Assembly: GCF_027744825.2 (NCBI RefSeq)
Contig: NC_071336.1
Coordinates: forward strand, 25,638,501 to 25,702,500
Direction of reading: 5' to 3'
DNA from: Synchiropus splendidus
Lineage: Eukaryota > Chordata > Actinopteri > Syngnathiformes > Callionymidae
Length of the DNA stretch: 64,000 nt
Shown here: piece after piece, positions 1 to 13,100 of the stretch
Layout: every line of letters starts with the position of its first letter
Position numbering within the stretch: the stretch's first letter is position 1
The notes under the pieces: model-generated
The model's database searches: none
What the model was told of the DNA's origin: nothing
What the model saw: only the letters and a program-made list of their open reading frames with translations
Program-made: the position numbers and the translations under genes

Positions 1-47
1 ATGGATTTGAACAAGCACTTCAATAAAACCCCACATCATTTTTAAAC

Positions 48-105
48 CTATTGAGCTCTGAAAATGAGGACACTATTTCATGAGGCCCATCATTGATAGT
101 GACCA
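48..105. mobile_element. Arm of a fold-back MITE family shared with 55342-55528
   Basis: The stretch CTCTGAAAATGAGGA, then CACTATTTCATGAGGCCCATC, closely resembles the right arm of the foldback element at 55342-55528 (CTCAGAAAATGAGGA followed by GTTTCATGAAGCCTCATC). Only one arm is evident here, so this copy is truncated or decayed. Confidence 0.6.
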
Positions 106-261
106 AACCTTCAGCGGTGTCCATGTGTTGAACAAGTCAGTCTTGGGATTCTTGGACAATATATTAAGGACATATACTTCCTGCTTCGCCAGACGCACTC
201 ATTTCCCCTTTGTTCTGTAATTGGAAGTTTCTGTGTATTTGTTATTGCTATTGACAATGCT

Positions 262-350
262 TCCCCCGTAGCGTTTCATGACTGTGGACCACATAAAATG
301 ACTCGGCAGGCTGGACTTGGTCCCTGGGCCTTGAGTTTGATCCCTGTTCT
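262..350 (-). mobile_element. Remnant of the 'TCAAACTCAAGGCCC' interspersed family, antisense
   Basis: The reverse complement reads ATCAAACTCAAGGCCCAGGG, followed by a diverged CATTTTATGTGG motif. This is the terminal sequence of a very common vertebrate and fish non-autonomous DNA-transposon-like repeat. The same motif recurs at 29346, 38090, 49131 and 57308. Confidence 0.6.
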
Positions 351-515
351 CCAGGGTGCAGATGACCGTCTTAACTGTGGCAGTTTTCTTCTTCTTGAAC
401 TGCATTTTCTTGCACATCGTTTCTAAGCTCTTTAGTATAGCTTTTTTGCACTTTATAATATTATTTCTTTTTTAATTTATTGTGATATGTTGTGTACAGA
501 GCATGTTACGAACAC

Positions 516-559
516 GAATTTCCCTTGGGATGAATAAAGTTTTTCTGATTCTGATTCTG
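516..559 (+). mobile_element. 3' tail of a LINE (L2/CR1-like)
   Basis: GAATTTCCCTTGGGATGAATAAAGT followed by a short TTCTGA repeat is the characteristic 3' end of L2-like LINEs in fish. Such copies are 5'-truncated. The AATAAA inside belongs to this element, not to ODAD2. Confidence 0.7.
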
Positions 560-1019
560 GTTATGTGTTATTTTCCATGTTATTTGACTAAATATATCCA
601 GTTGACATTTTGGTTTTAGTTGTTACAGGCTTTCAAAAGAGATATTGTCTTGATCTCACTGTAAGCATGATGGTTTGCTTTATAAGGCTGTTGTTTACTG
701 GTATATATAAAAGCTGTGTGGTTCCTATAAAGCAACAGCAGCGCTGGTGGTATTTTCAAAAGAAATGGAAGAGTCAGGTCACCTACCACAAAGGGGGAGG
801 TCTATGTCCTTGGGCTGACTGTTTCTCAGGAGGAAGCGAAGCTCAGCCACTGCTTTTCTAGGCTGGTGAATAGATCCCATGTTCCCGCTGCTCACGTGCC
901 ATCCGTGAACGCCACGTTAAAGCAGGAATTACTTCCATTTGCCGTTTTATGGGCTGTTAATGTGACTTAACTTTCCCTTCTTCCCTTTCAGCCATTAATG
1001 CTTCCTCATATTATTTCAG

Positions 1020-1166
1020 GAAGGTGATCAAACGGCCACCGTCCTAACTCTGTGTGCCATGATGGGCCTCAATTTGATGCAGGACATGTGCCAGCTGGCC
1101 ATCTGGGACTTAGGTGGCCTTGAAATCATGCTGAACCTACTCGACACAAATGAAGTCAAATGCAAG
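1020..1166 (+). CDS. odad2: ODAD2 coding exon a (first in window)
   Basis: 49 codons, phase 0 at both ends. Acceptor TTATTTCAG ends at 1019 and donor GTGAGT starts at 1167. The translation begins [14 protein letters not shown] and ends [10 protein letters not shown], which is most of one ARM repeat. It continues directly into the next exon (IGSLKIL...), as in other vertebrates. Upstream exons for the N-terminal half must lie left of the window. Confidence 0.93.
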
Positions 1167-4100
1167 GTGAGTATCAGTGCCAAAGGCGGCCTTGAGTGGC
1201 CCGTAGGCATCAACAGATGTGACCGCATGTCTTCGTTTGAGAAACATGTGCCTGCTAAAATGTGAGCTTCAAAAAAGCAGACTAGTAATTATTCTTCCGA
1301 ATGTAATAATATGTATGGTCACTTTTTGACCTCCCGCCGACTACTGCAGACATGTGTCTTGTCTATGGAGGTTCTGAGTTGTAAAGGAAGGAAGAAACCT
1401 TTGGTCTTTCTCATAGTTCATGACAGAATATATGAAATGAATGGATTACTGTATTCATTGCCAGGTTTGCTATAGGAGCAAAAATATTTCTGAGGTCAGG
1501 TCACGGTGTCAACAGCTGGAGCAACAAGGTTCAGACTTTCTTTCACCCAGAAACCTCCACTAGTTCTTCTGTGTGAATACCAAGGCTCCAACGTAGGGTC
1601 TACCCAGTGCCTCCTGGAGCAGTTGGACATGCCTGGAATACTTCACAAGAGAGCACAATGCCTCTTTCTACTTTGAATCTCTCCATGATGACTGCTCTCC
1701 TCTCTCTAGCTCAGCCACCCTGCAGACAAAAAAACATTCTTCTATGGAAAAAGAATTCGGGCCAATTGAAGAAAAAAAATAATTGGAAGAATTCTGAATT
1801 TCTGACTTTAAAGTGAGAATTCTGACTTTAATTTCAAAATTCTCACTTTGTGACGTTGAGCAATGATTTTTGGGGCAGGAATCGTCAGACTAAAGTCAGA
1901 AATCTGAGATTAAACTCACTTTAAAGTCAGAAGTCTGAGAAAAAAAAGCAGCGTTCTCATTTTAAAATAAGAATTCTGGCATTTTTTTTTTCTTCACTGG
2001 CCCTAATCCTCTTCTGTATTCTTCTGCTTGTATCTACTGTATGCTCTTGTTCTCTCAGTCGCTGGCCAAAGAAAATCATGACCATGGTTCAGAGTAGGAA
2101 TATAGATCAATTGGTAAATAAAGAGCTTTGCCTTTAGGCTCAACTCTTTCTTTGCCCTGAGGGACCGATATAGGAGTCCTAAATTGACTGAAAATAGAAT
2201 TAGCCATCCATAAAAAATAAGGATGATGCTATGGATCGTGTTTTTTTTTTTTTTTACAGACTAAAGACATTTATTTCTATAAAAACAGAATTTCCCAAAA
2301 TGACTGTTTTTTTTTTTTTGTGTGTGTGCAGATTGGATCTCTCAAAATCTTGAAGAAGATCAGTAACAATGTGCACATCCGTTGGGCCATCGTTGACTTC
2401 GGAGGTCTGCAGAGGATTGTCAAGACACTGGACTCCCGCGTTGCAGACCTTAAGGCTTTAGCCGCGGAGACCCTCGCCATTGTGGCTACATTCAGAAGAG
2501 CGAGAAGAATCGTCAGGCAGTGTGGTGGAATTAAAAAAATGGTAAATAACCATTACAAAGCAAAAAAAAAAAAAAAAAGAATTCCTTGTGAATGCTAATC
2601 CATAGAGAAGCACAACTACTTTCTATTGCTTACTTGTGGGTGCATGACCAGACATATGTGATTCTGTTAAAATGTGTAGCGCTGTACCGCTTATTAGACT
2701 GTTTCCACCACGTCTGACTCATGTGGACTTTGGGAAACCTTTGATGTGATCCTTTAATTGTGTGTGCACTCATTTCAGGACAGGATGCATGTAACTCATT
2801 TGGAGATATTTCCTCCTGAAAGGTGGTCTATCAGCCTCTGTTCACCTGGCATCTCAAAACATGTGGTGATGCAAAGCAGATAAAATGTCCTCTCCATCGT
2901 CCGAGCTGCATTCATGTTTATTGACACAGCAACTTGTGATTAAAGCCTCTTTTCTTTGTATATTTTCTTCAGCCCCCGTATCGGATGTTCTCATGTAAGA
3001 GTCACTAACAGAAGCATATTAATTCCGCGCTATTCTAAAAGACCACCTTTGAACTGGGCGGCATGCGATAGCTCTGCCTGCTCCGTCTCACTGGCCCGGA
3101 TCTGGGGATTCGAGCTCTGAATGGTGGCCATATACCGTCACACTATGCTTTTCAAGCCTAACATCAACATTGATCCTGACAGTTTTCCATGGCTAACATC
3201 TCTGGCTTTTCATCCACTCAGACTCGTTGCAAATAGAATTTTAATTACACCCTTAATCATAGCCAGGATCCTAATACTTCCATCTGGATGCATTATCACC
3301 TCGCGGTTTTTAAGAGGCCCTGGTTTGGTTTGTCTGCTCTCTATTTTCATTTTTTTATTTATTTTCTACTTTCTATGTCTGTATTTAGGTGAAACTGCTG
3401 GACTGTGTTCCGACTTTTGCTCGGCCGAACCCCAAGCATGAGAAGGATCTGGATGTGGCTCGCTGTGGGGCGTTGGGCCTCTGGAGCTGCAGCCATGGGA
3501 GCAAAAACAAGGAGGCGATCCGAAAGGCTGGCGCTATACCTCTGCTTATACGACTTCTTAAGTCCAACGAAACAAGCATGCTCATCCCTGTAGTGGGCAC
3601 CCTGCAGGAGTGCGCCTTGGAGGTGACAGCCATTCATCTGAACATGTGCCAATGGAAGCACCTTAATATATATATATATATATATTTATATATGCATTTA
3701 TCAATTGATTTACAATACTCCATAAATGATCCTCTGAATCCCTGCCTTGTCTTTCAACAGGAGAAGTATCGGTCAGCTGTTCAAACTGAAGCCATGATAA
3801 AAGATCTTGTCAAAAACCTGAGCAGTGACTGTAAAGAGCTGCAAATGAGTTGCGCAACTGCGATCTTCAAGGTAACCCACCATGCCGTCCTTTGTTGGTG
3901 GGTCTAGACTGTGTTATGAATTGTCCTGACTACTTCACAGTATGCCGAAGACAAGCACATCCGCGACCTTGTGCGCATGTACAATGGTCTTCCTGCTCTG
4001 GTGTCGCTGCTGAGCATAGCAGACAACAAGCAGCTCCTGGCCGCCGCCACTGGAGCCATCTGGAAGTGTTCCATGTGCGCCAAGAATATGGCCATGTAAG

Positions 4101-7100
4101 TCGGGGGGCTGTGGGTCTGCTTTTATGACTGTCACTCCTTCACACATCGACAAATACACACAAACACACCCTTGCAAGAATCCAAAACTCTTTGTCTCCC
4201 TGTCTCCAAGTGTAAGTGTAATAACACCAAAAGTGGAGTTTTCCCCTTTTTCTTTCTTTTTTTTTTCCAGACATATGGGGGTACCTTAGTATCTGTCATT
4301 CATTGGATCATAGACCCTATAAGCAGGAACAGCCAGAGCATTATAAATGGAAATATTGTAAAAATATTTTCAAAATAGTCATTTTATAACAGATGACAGA
4401 TGTACAATACAGCCATCTATATGTCTTCACCACCTTTCTTGATACTTGCAATGGAAATTGTTTATGAATCATCTAGTTTCCTAACAAAAAATTAACTTGT
4501 ACTGCTAAGTTGTGTGTAGAGCCATCCATGACTAACATGGTCATGCTCAAATGTGGCCACAGTGAACTTTGGTGCAAATTTACATTATTTTGGCAAAGCA
4601 GTATACACAAATATTGTCCTCTTGAGGCCACTGTAGTTGGGAGAACCACCACTGGAGGCACACTGAGGAGTACAGTTCATTACTTCATTGTGGAAGGCGT
4701 AATAAAATATATATCATTGGAAACTTCTGTGAATGTGATTTGAGAGACATATTTCCCCAAATAATGGCAGTGCTTATTTTGATTTTATCCAAAAAAAAGT
4801 TTCATTAAACTGCCCCTAATTTGTATCTAGAGTAGTTTAACTATAAAAGGTGACCCAAAAAAAGTCATTGAAGTTACTTGATGCAGAGCAAATATACATA
4901 TGCATAAATACATGTACAGTAGTTCAGTCTCCCCAACGCTACCCAGTGATGTGCAATTTACTGCGCACGCACTTCAAAATTTGCTCAGTATGTAGTTCAG
5001 TGTATACGCTACTTTTGAAAAAAAAAAAAAACAGTGTTGTTTAAAAAACGGGTGCAAACAAGTAAAAAAAAAACAAAAAAAAATGAGATCAATTGAAGAA
5101 CGACGTAGGGATGAAAGTACACAAGCAAGAAAGTATAGGATGAGCCTGAAGTATAATGGTCACCTTACTTCTTTACACTCACCAGACATGTGAACATTGT
5201 GGTGTATTGCTGATACAACCCTCCAAATTGTCACCTGCTTCTTGCTTTAATCATGAAAATGAAGGTGAAACACAGATAACTTTATATGATGGATTAACAA
5301 GGATGATGTTGTGGGGTCCTTGGATGTGCAGCCCACACTAATATCACAAGTGTTTCTTTGACACGCGGCTTGTCATGTCACTTTTTCCACTTGCACCATG
5401 TCGTCCCATGTTAGTTTGAACGGTCTTAATACATGTTTCATTAGCTCAAGACTTTACATAATGTATTCTGATCGAAAATCTTTCCACATGAAAGAAAGTG
5501 TCGAATTTACAGAATCCAATAATAGGTTAGTCACTGCCAGTTAGGGCACCCAAAATTAGGCATATTGAAAGAATCAGATGTGAGATTTTCTTCATCAGAC
5601 ACACGTTGCTGAAGTCTTTCATCATTTGTCATGTTGGACAGAGGTTTATTTATGTCACATTTTGCTTGGTTGCTTCAGCAGTCACACTTCTGGAATAGCT
5701 TTTGACTTGCGCTAAAGTGTCAGCTGAATTTTAAGTCAGTCATTTTTCCTTCTAAAATAAATAATGCCTCGCGACATTGCCCTGGCACCTTCGCACGTTT
5801 CCACTGCTGTTCCTTGAAAGAGTGATTTAGCTGTATTTATTTTCTTAAACTGCAAGTGACATGTGCAATAACCACCGTGACCCATTTCGATACTCTCTGT
5901 CGCGCCAGAACCCGTTCTGAATCTGATAACTCATTTTTTCTGAACCGATGAGAGAAAAGAAATGCTGGTAAAACATGGAGTGCTGCACGATTCTCATGGA
6001 AACACTTCCAACTGACGCGTCGAACGGAGACCACAAGGGATGCTGCAACTATTGTGGGAACTCAGTCGTAGCCAATGGTAATTCAAGTCCTGTGAATGAA
6101 TTGTTTAATTGCCATATGATTTTTTGGCTTGTTGATCTTCTCTGGGCGTTTAGTCTTCTGCTGGCATTTTGAATTAAAATCTTTTCTGAAGTGCGATATT
6201 TAGACTACAATTTGGACAAAGCAATTTGAAGCTGAAGTCATGATTACCGTGGTTGACGTTTGTTTTTATTTGTCAACTGCATGGCTTTGACAGTTATGTT
6301 TATTTAAGAATGTACTTTTATAAATTGCAAGACCTAATCGTAGCATGCCATAAAAATGTGTTAACTTGCCATATTTGCATTATGTTTGTAATTTCATATA
6401 TATTCATATATATTCCATATGTAAACATCATAAAACAAGGGCAGCTAAAGAGTTACTGTAGGCAATAGTTTCCCATCATGCACATGTAACATTTCATTCT
6501 ATTCTTGATCAGTTATCCCCCACAAAGTAGAGCAACTGCTTTGAATCATCACATAAAAGTGTAAGTGGATCTGTTGGTCTAAACTCGGTTTGTAATATTT
6601 CATTTAATGTTAATGTCTGGCGAAAACGTTGAACTGACCAAACCATTACACTGAAAAAGTCAGGCTTTAAAGTGCATTTGCTTGTATCAGAAACTGAAAT
6701 TAAAATATATTTTGGCCATGAGTTGCCCTCGCTGTAATGAGCGGGCAGTTGATCCCAAATGTCTTGGATTAAAGACAAGCCATGAAAAATGTTCGGGGAA
6801 ATGGATGAGTCAATCTCCATGTAAAATATATTTTTGTTGCGTGCTGAATATTGCGCACAAAATGATAGTGTGTAGGCCATAATTTAAAGAGAAAACCCTT
6901 CAAGATTTTGTGTGGTTGCATAGAACAAAAACATGATTTAATGACTTACTGTAGTGTTTTGAGTGTTGACCGAGTGCTTCATGTAATCGGTTTATTTTAT
7001 TTACGCTGAAATGCTTCATGATACATTGAGGTGCTGTTCAGGTCTTGCGGTATTTCCCACTTGTGACAGCAACACAATTTCTTCAACCTAAATCATTCAT

Positions 7101-10100
7101 GTCCACATTAATGATTGAACATGAATGAGGGGGATGATTTGTCTAGATCTTGGTCTTGATCTTGATCTTGATCTTGATCTTGATCTTGGTCTTGGTCTAG
7201 AGCTTGGTTTTGGTCTTGGTCTTGGTCTTGGTCTTGGTCTTGGTCTTGGTCTTGGTCTTGGTCTTGGTCTTGGTCTTGGTCTTGGTCTTGATCTTGATCT
7301 TGATCTTGGTCTTGGTCTAGAGCTTGGTTTTGGTCTTGGTCTTGGTCTTGGTCTTGGTCTTGGTCTTGGTCTTGGTCTTGGTCTTAGAGTCACACTCAAG
7401 ATTAAAAGCACACTACTGGCTGATCCAACTGCGATGCAATGTCCTTAAAGCAAGTCAACTTGAGGCTCAGTAGTCTGTGGCCCCCACCTGCCTTTATGAC
7501 CTCCATGCAACTGGGCTTTCCCAGCTTGGCTCCGGCCCAACTGGAGCCCCCTTGGGGCATCACTGCTAAACAAAATCAATCTTCATATCCTCACCACACG
7601 ATCTGAAGAAACCAAACATGAACTATAAAACACTGTGATGTAGTGGAAAGTGAAGTTGAGCTTGCACACATTTAAAACCTATAAATGCATTTATGCACAG
7701 ACTATATAATGTGTGGCATAAAATCCCTCCAATAAGTTTGAAGAACAACTTTACTAACTACTGAGAGCATCACGATGCAGTGGAACCGGGCGACTGCCAA
7801 ACCTTGGTCTGTGTTTGCCAGAGCAGAAATGCTCAGGGTCAAGATTGTAGGCTTTCCTTCCAGTTTTGACTACTGCTTTATTTTACCTCTCTTCCAGCCC
7901 AGAGATGAGCTGACCATAATTGCCTTGCAAATGATACCGCACAATACCTCCCGAACATCTAAATTTGACTCACTTTGCTCTTCCTCAAAAGACATCCATC
8001 ATTGATTTTCCTACCGATCAACTGGATAAAACCAAATGGTTTTTTAGCGAAGAAAATGTCACACCGAAGCCACAATCCACCCTGCAGTCATCTGGCTGCA
8101 TCCATTTTTCTGAGGCAGTGTTTCTTAAATAGACCAGACCTGACTCTTCGTTCATCATTGATAATGTAGTAGAGTATTTTGCTTTATATTTTTGAACAAC
8201 AGAAAGTAGTGCACTGATTTCCTTCACGTACAGAAGCTTTGTGAGAATAGAACCGTATCTATGGACTTTGACCAAAACCAAAAAGGCCTTGGCCATAAAC
8301 AAAAGCTTATGTTCCTTGATGCCAGCGACCATAACTGCGAATAAAAAAAGGAGCTGTAGAAGTTTCACCGTACATCAGAGGCTTGTTGAGGCCTTTTTTT
8401 GACCTCATCATATCCCTTTAAATGTTTACTATAGTTTACCACGCTGTCGCTTTGGCATAAGAAGGCAAAAAAAGAGGAAGCGCTTCCAAGCCACAGCAAA
8501 ACTTTGGTTGCGCAAACTAAGAAACAAGTCACAAGTGTGTGCAGGCGTGGGAAAACTGCTTATTCCAAAGGGGTTACATTGATAGTTATGAGTCTCTGTG
8601 TCCAATGACATGGAGATTATCAGTTCAAATCAATGCTGGAATATAAAGAGAGCACTTTTAGATTTTTTTATTCTTTAAGCTCTCGTGTGGCACACTCTCA
8701 TTCCCAGGTTCCAAAGGTATAACACCCTTGAGACGCTAGTTGGCCTGTTGTCCCGCCAGCCTGAGGAAGTGCTGGTCAATGTTGTTGGCGCTTTGGGAGA
8801 GTTTGCTGAGATTCCCGCGAACAAAGTCACCATCCGCAAGTGCAGTGGCATCAAGCCCCTCATCAATCTGCTGACTGAGACAAACCAGGTGCGTTGCTAA
8901 ATGTGTTCAATTTGGTCATCGCTCCTACAATGTGTATCTGTCTTCCTGCCCAGGCGCTGCTGGTGAACGTAACCAAGGCTGTGGGAGCATGTGCGACAAA
9001 CAAGGATAACATGGTGTAAGTGTAATAATGGTGTTTTATTACAGCCATCACCTACATTTAAACTACTCTAATTGAGTCTTTCTGAGCTTGACAGGGACAA
9101 GTGTTTGCAACCGTCATTGTTCTAGTCATGGCAGATGTTAAAAGCCTTGTTTATTGTACCTGCTGATTTAAATATGCTATTGGTTCATTTCCCACTGGTT
9201 TACGAGGGCTCTGCGGTTACCTCAGGGCTCAGGCGGGTCAGGCAAACATGCTGAAAGCCCTGCCCTGTCCAAGACCACATTGGAAGGAAAACACAGCCAA
9301 CCACAACCTTTGTTCTGCGATGCCTTTAACCTCACCCTGTGCATTGTAGCGCATTGTCCCACTTTCCATATGTGCCTCGCTGCTTTTATAAGGCTGCAAC
9401 GAAGTGCAATGCAATTCTTGTGTTTGACGCAAATGCAACTCGCTTGTCTGAGTTTATGCCGTATAAGAACCCATAACGCACTTGTTTATGTTCACATAAA
9501 AGTTATGTGTAGAGAATGTGAATAAAAAGGCAGTTATTGTGGTAATGTCAGTGTTTACCTTGGTTCATGATGGTCTTCTTGTTTTCTCACAGTATGTATA
9601 TTTGGTTCGACCATGGAACCATTGAGGCGTCACTCACCGCTGTAAACAGGAGAGTCTGATTTCAGCTTCTGCTGTGAAATACTTTTAGACACATATGCAA
9701 TGCACACTGCAGTTTCCATGGCAGTTAACTGGCTTGAACTCCGCTCTTCTTCCATAGCTGTGTTTTGTGGTTTGATGTTTAACTGAGTGAGGTGTGATGA
9801 CTTTTTAACATTGGGATCTATATTTTTGACTGTAACCCTGTCTAAGATATAATTTGGAATATATGTCTGCATGTCTCAGATGAAGGACATTTTCAGAGTG
9901 TTTATCATGCACCTTAGAATCATACAATTGGCTATAATACTTACAATTACTGCAGGTATTGTTTTCTCGAGTGCAACCAGAATAGATCAGGATCGATGCT
10001 GACTTGCACAAAATGATGTTTTATGTGTCTGAAAATGGCTCTTATGTGGTTCTTTTTCATCCATTCTCAGCGGCCAAAGTCACAGCTTCACACATGCATT

Positions 10101-13100
10101 TAAATTCTGATGGAGCACATCACTTTCACCTTGGGGTGTTGAGTGTTGCTCTAGTGGTGTGAAGTTATCAGCTCTGAAAACCCTGTTCTCGCACCTCAAT
10201 AACCATCAAGAGTTCAAGCGTTAATGAAGACGTGACTGTGTATATGACCGTGCTTGAGTCTTTCTATCGGTAACAAACCTATCAAACATTCATTGGCTGT
10301 TTATAACATGTGTGTTATATGTCAAATTACAATACTTCTATAAATCGTCATCTCTAACATGGAATGCAAGGATGCATCAAACAGTATTTCCTGTTTTCAT
10401 TCATTATTACAAAATTAATACCACCACTACTACTAATAATAATGGTAATAATAATAATTATTATTATTAGTTGTAGTTGTAGCATTTTTTACTAAAAAAT
10501 ATGACTTCCTGCTTTGTCTTAAACATTTTCCAGGTAATTCCAAACTGCATTTAGCCAATGACAATGTAAAGCAAGAGATTACAATTTCATCTAGTGAAGG
10601 CACAGAATTGGATGTTTATTTTAAGACATGAACTTGACGTTATTTTTAGATTCTATCCACCACACCATTGATGATGCTTCAGCTCGTGTGGGAATCTTCT
10701 GTGAGTAAAATTGTCATGGACAGATGTGTTTATCGCTTAAACTGTGGCCAAACTTTTTTACTGCGCGCCTGAACGCAAGTCATGTCGAAGCACCGACACG
10801 TTCCTCTGCCTCGCTGTGTTACAAGAGCGAACACTCGTTGTTTCATGCCTCCAGGGCTTGTGGTCTCCTCCCATCCATCACTGTCAGCTGCAACTTTATT
10901 GCTAATCTGTTTCATACCTGCTTCATGAGAAGACCGAGCTGTTTTGGTGGATGACTTGAAGCTTCACTTTCTGTTTTTGGTCCGGATTTAAGAGGCCCTG
11001 CAGACTGGAATCCGATGTTATGATCCTTGGAGACTGATTTATGTGCAAACAGAAGACAGATGGTGCAGGGGACGTCCCTGATGAGTGTTCACTTGTTGCC
11101 AGTCACGGAGATACTGTGATTAGGGAGTGTTTAAGTAATTATGACAGCATTCAATGTCGGCCTTGTTGGTGGAAGCACACATGGCGAACACGTTACATGT
11201 TATTTATACCAGACAACGCTTGCACTGTGGTGTAATGCTTTGAGCCCCCCCCCCCCCGATTCCCCACTGCAGTTTTGACTACAGTTATGTGTACAACATG
11301 AAATACAGCTTATGCTTAAGTAAACCTCACTCAGACCCTATGAAATATAGAGCGACCTGTCTCAGCCACTGTTTGATTTGGAATGAAGTCCTCTTTTTGG
11401 TTCTGGTGAAAAACAAGCCACCAACATAAGCGTAAGTTTGTTTCACTTTCTATTTATAAACCTGAGTGTGAAGTGCATGCCTCACCTCTGGCCCAAATAT
11501 CACTGCCGTTTCCTTCACTGAGCAGAGCCTCTCTGTGTCTCGGTGGGCCGACTTCCACGCAAACAATGGCCTGTTTTATGAAGCATCAACACAAAAAAAG
11601 CTGGTTTGAATTAATGCGTCATTTTTTGTTCTCCTTCACCAGAATCATTGAGCAGCTTGATGGGGTTCGTCTGGTGTGGTCCTTGTTGAAGAACCCTTGC
11701 TCACACGTTCAGTCCAGCGCTGCCTGGGCCCTGTGTCCATGTATAGAGAACGCAAAGGTACGAGTTGTCTGTCGTCTGCCTCCGTTCGACATTTTTGAGG
11801 CAAGGCACACCAAAGCTCCAGGGATCCGGGGTTTCTGTTGTTTTGGAATGAAGTGTTATCTGAGAGTGAGATCCCGCTCGCTAAACAGAAGCACACTTAT
11901 ATCAACACGCTTGTCTCGCTTGCTTTGCCTCCAACCTGCTGCTGTTTGGGAGGTTAGCTGGGGCAGGGTTGAATCAGTGGAGGCTTACATGAACTGCGGG
12001 CTAATATGAAGCAGAGATGCTCTCTGGCACACTGATATTGTTGAATTGGGAGGCAGACGGCGAGAAAGAGCAAGTAATATCCTGTGGCGTGGTTCTGACT
12101 CCCCATCCCAAATCCTCTCGCAACATGTTGCCAGTTACGAAGAAGGTACATTTAGGCACAAAGCAGATGCTATTTTGATATGTGCTGTCATCGCCAAGGA
12201 GAGGCAGTGCCTCAGAGTTTGGCACTTTTTTTCTTTTTTTTCTGGATCCCAGAGTTACCTGATAGTCAGAGGGAATTATCATTTGCACATCACTGTTCAC
12301 TGAGTGATAAGGTTGTATCTACACGTGTCACAAGCAGAGACAGTCAAATAAAAATATTCTGAACTTGATACCCCTCACAAATGGTGGAAAGCAGCAAATA
12401 AGCAAACATGGAAAATAAATATGATTAACACATGAATTAGATTAAGATGAGGCAGCTCACCGACATTCTGCGCCAGGCTGCAATTTTTCTTCAAAAACTA
12501 CTAATACCATTTACTCAAATTTGCTGCAAACACCACCTCCTTTCAGACCGAGTCAAGACCAAGACCAAGGCTTTAATCTGTTTTTCATTTTGAAAAATGC
12601 ATATATTTTATTTATTTCTGAATTTGGTTTTATTATTTATGTTATTTATTTATTCATTTTTTGTTTCAAAATTTGTTTCATTTTTTATGCATATCTTTCT
12701 GTGGCTATGACCAACTCGTGTGCAGTCTTGTTTTTTAAAATGATTATTGAGCGCCATAACTCTGGGAAAAGAATAAAATGCTGAAGTCTTTTCATTTTAA
12801 AATGACATCAAACGTTTAAAGACTTGCGCACACACTGGGAAAATGCAACAACATAATTAAGGATCTTTTGTGGAGTGTGCACTCCGGAAATTTAATGCGT
12901 TTGTGCATTAAAGAAAATTAGCAACTGTGGATTCAAATAGCAATTGATGCGTTGTAACGTGAAGATCAAAAGGAGCACCATCCCATGGTTTAGCTAACCC
13001 CAACCTCCGTCTTTCTTTTACGTGACGTGCTGCGATGGCGTCGGGACATGACGCGGAGGGTGAAACATGTGCTCCAATTGAAGGCCTGATGCGTCAACAT

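Larger units (their letters stand above)
1..1019 (+). other. ODAD2 intron (5' end outside window)
   Basis: Non-coding. It contains an arm of a fold-back element family (about 48-105), an antisense remnant of an interspersed element (about 262-350) and a LINE 3' tail (516-559). Nothing else is recognised before the acceptor at 1019. Confidence 0.7.
1167..2331 (+). other. ODAD2 intron a-b
   Basis: GT-AG intron. It contains an interspersed-repeat fragment (about 1575-1735) and an adjacent fold-back element (1759-2003). A poly-T run at about 2240-2255 and another directly before the acceptor form the pyrimidine tract. Confidence 0.75.

Noticed and set aside
532..537. AATAAA as a polyadenylation signal of ODAD2
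   Set aside because: It belongs to the LINE 3' tail and lies upstream of eleven more ODAD2 exons.
3050..3120. Possible tRNA or tRNA-derived SINE (GGGGATTCGAGCTC resembles a B box)
   Set aside because: No matching A box or cloverleaf can be built around it.
7097..7448. Long open frames on both strands giving Arg-Pro/Ser and Leu-Gly/Asp repeat proteins
   Set aside because: They arise from the hexamer array, because a period-6 repeat cannot contain a stop in most frames. No gene signals surround them.
8018..8368. 116-codon antisense frame with a hydrophobic start resembling a signal peptide
   Set aside because: It lies in an ODAD2 intron, matches no family I recognise, and has no splice or promoter context. 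The hydrophobic start reflects T-rich sequence.
11473..12009. 178-codon frame containing VWSLLKNP as a single gene
   Set aside because: Only 11643-11757 is coding (ODAD2 exon). The rest is intron read-through beyond clear splice sites.
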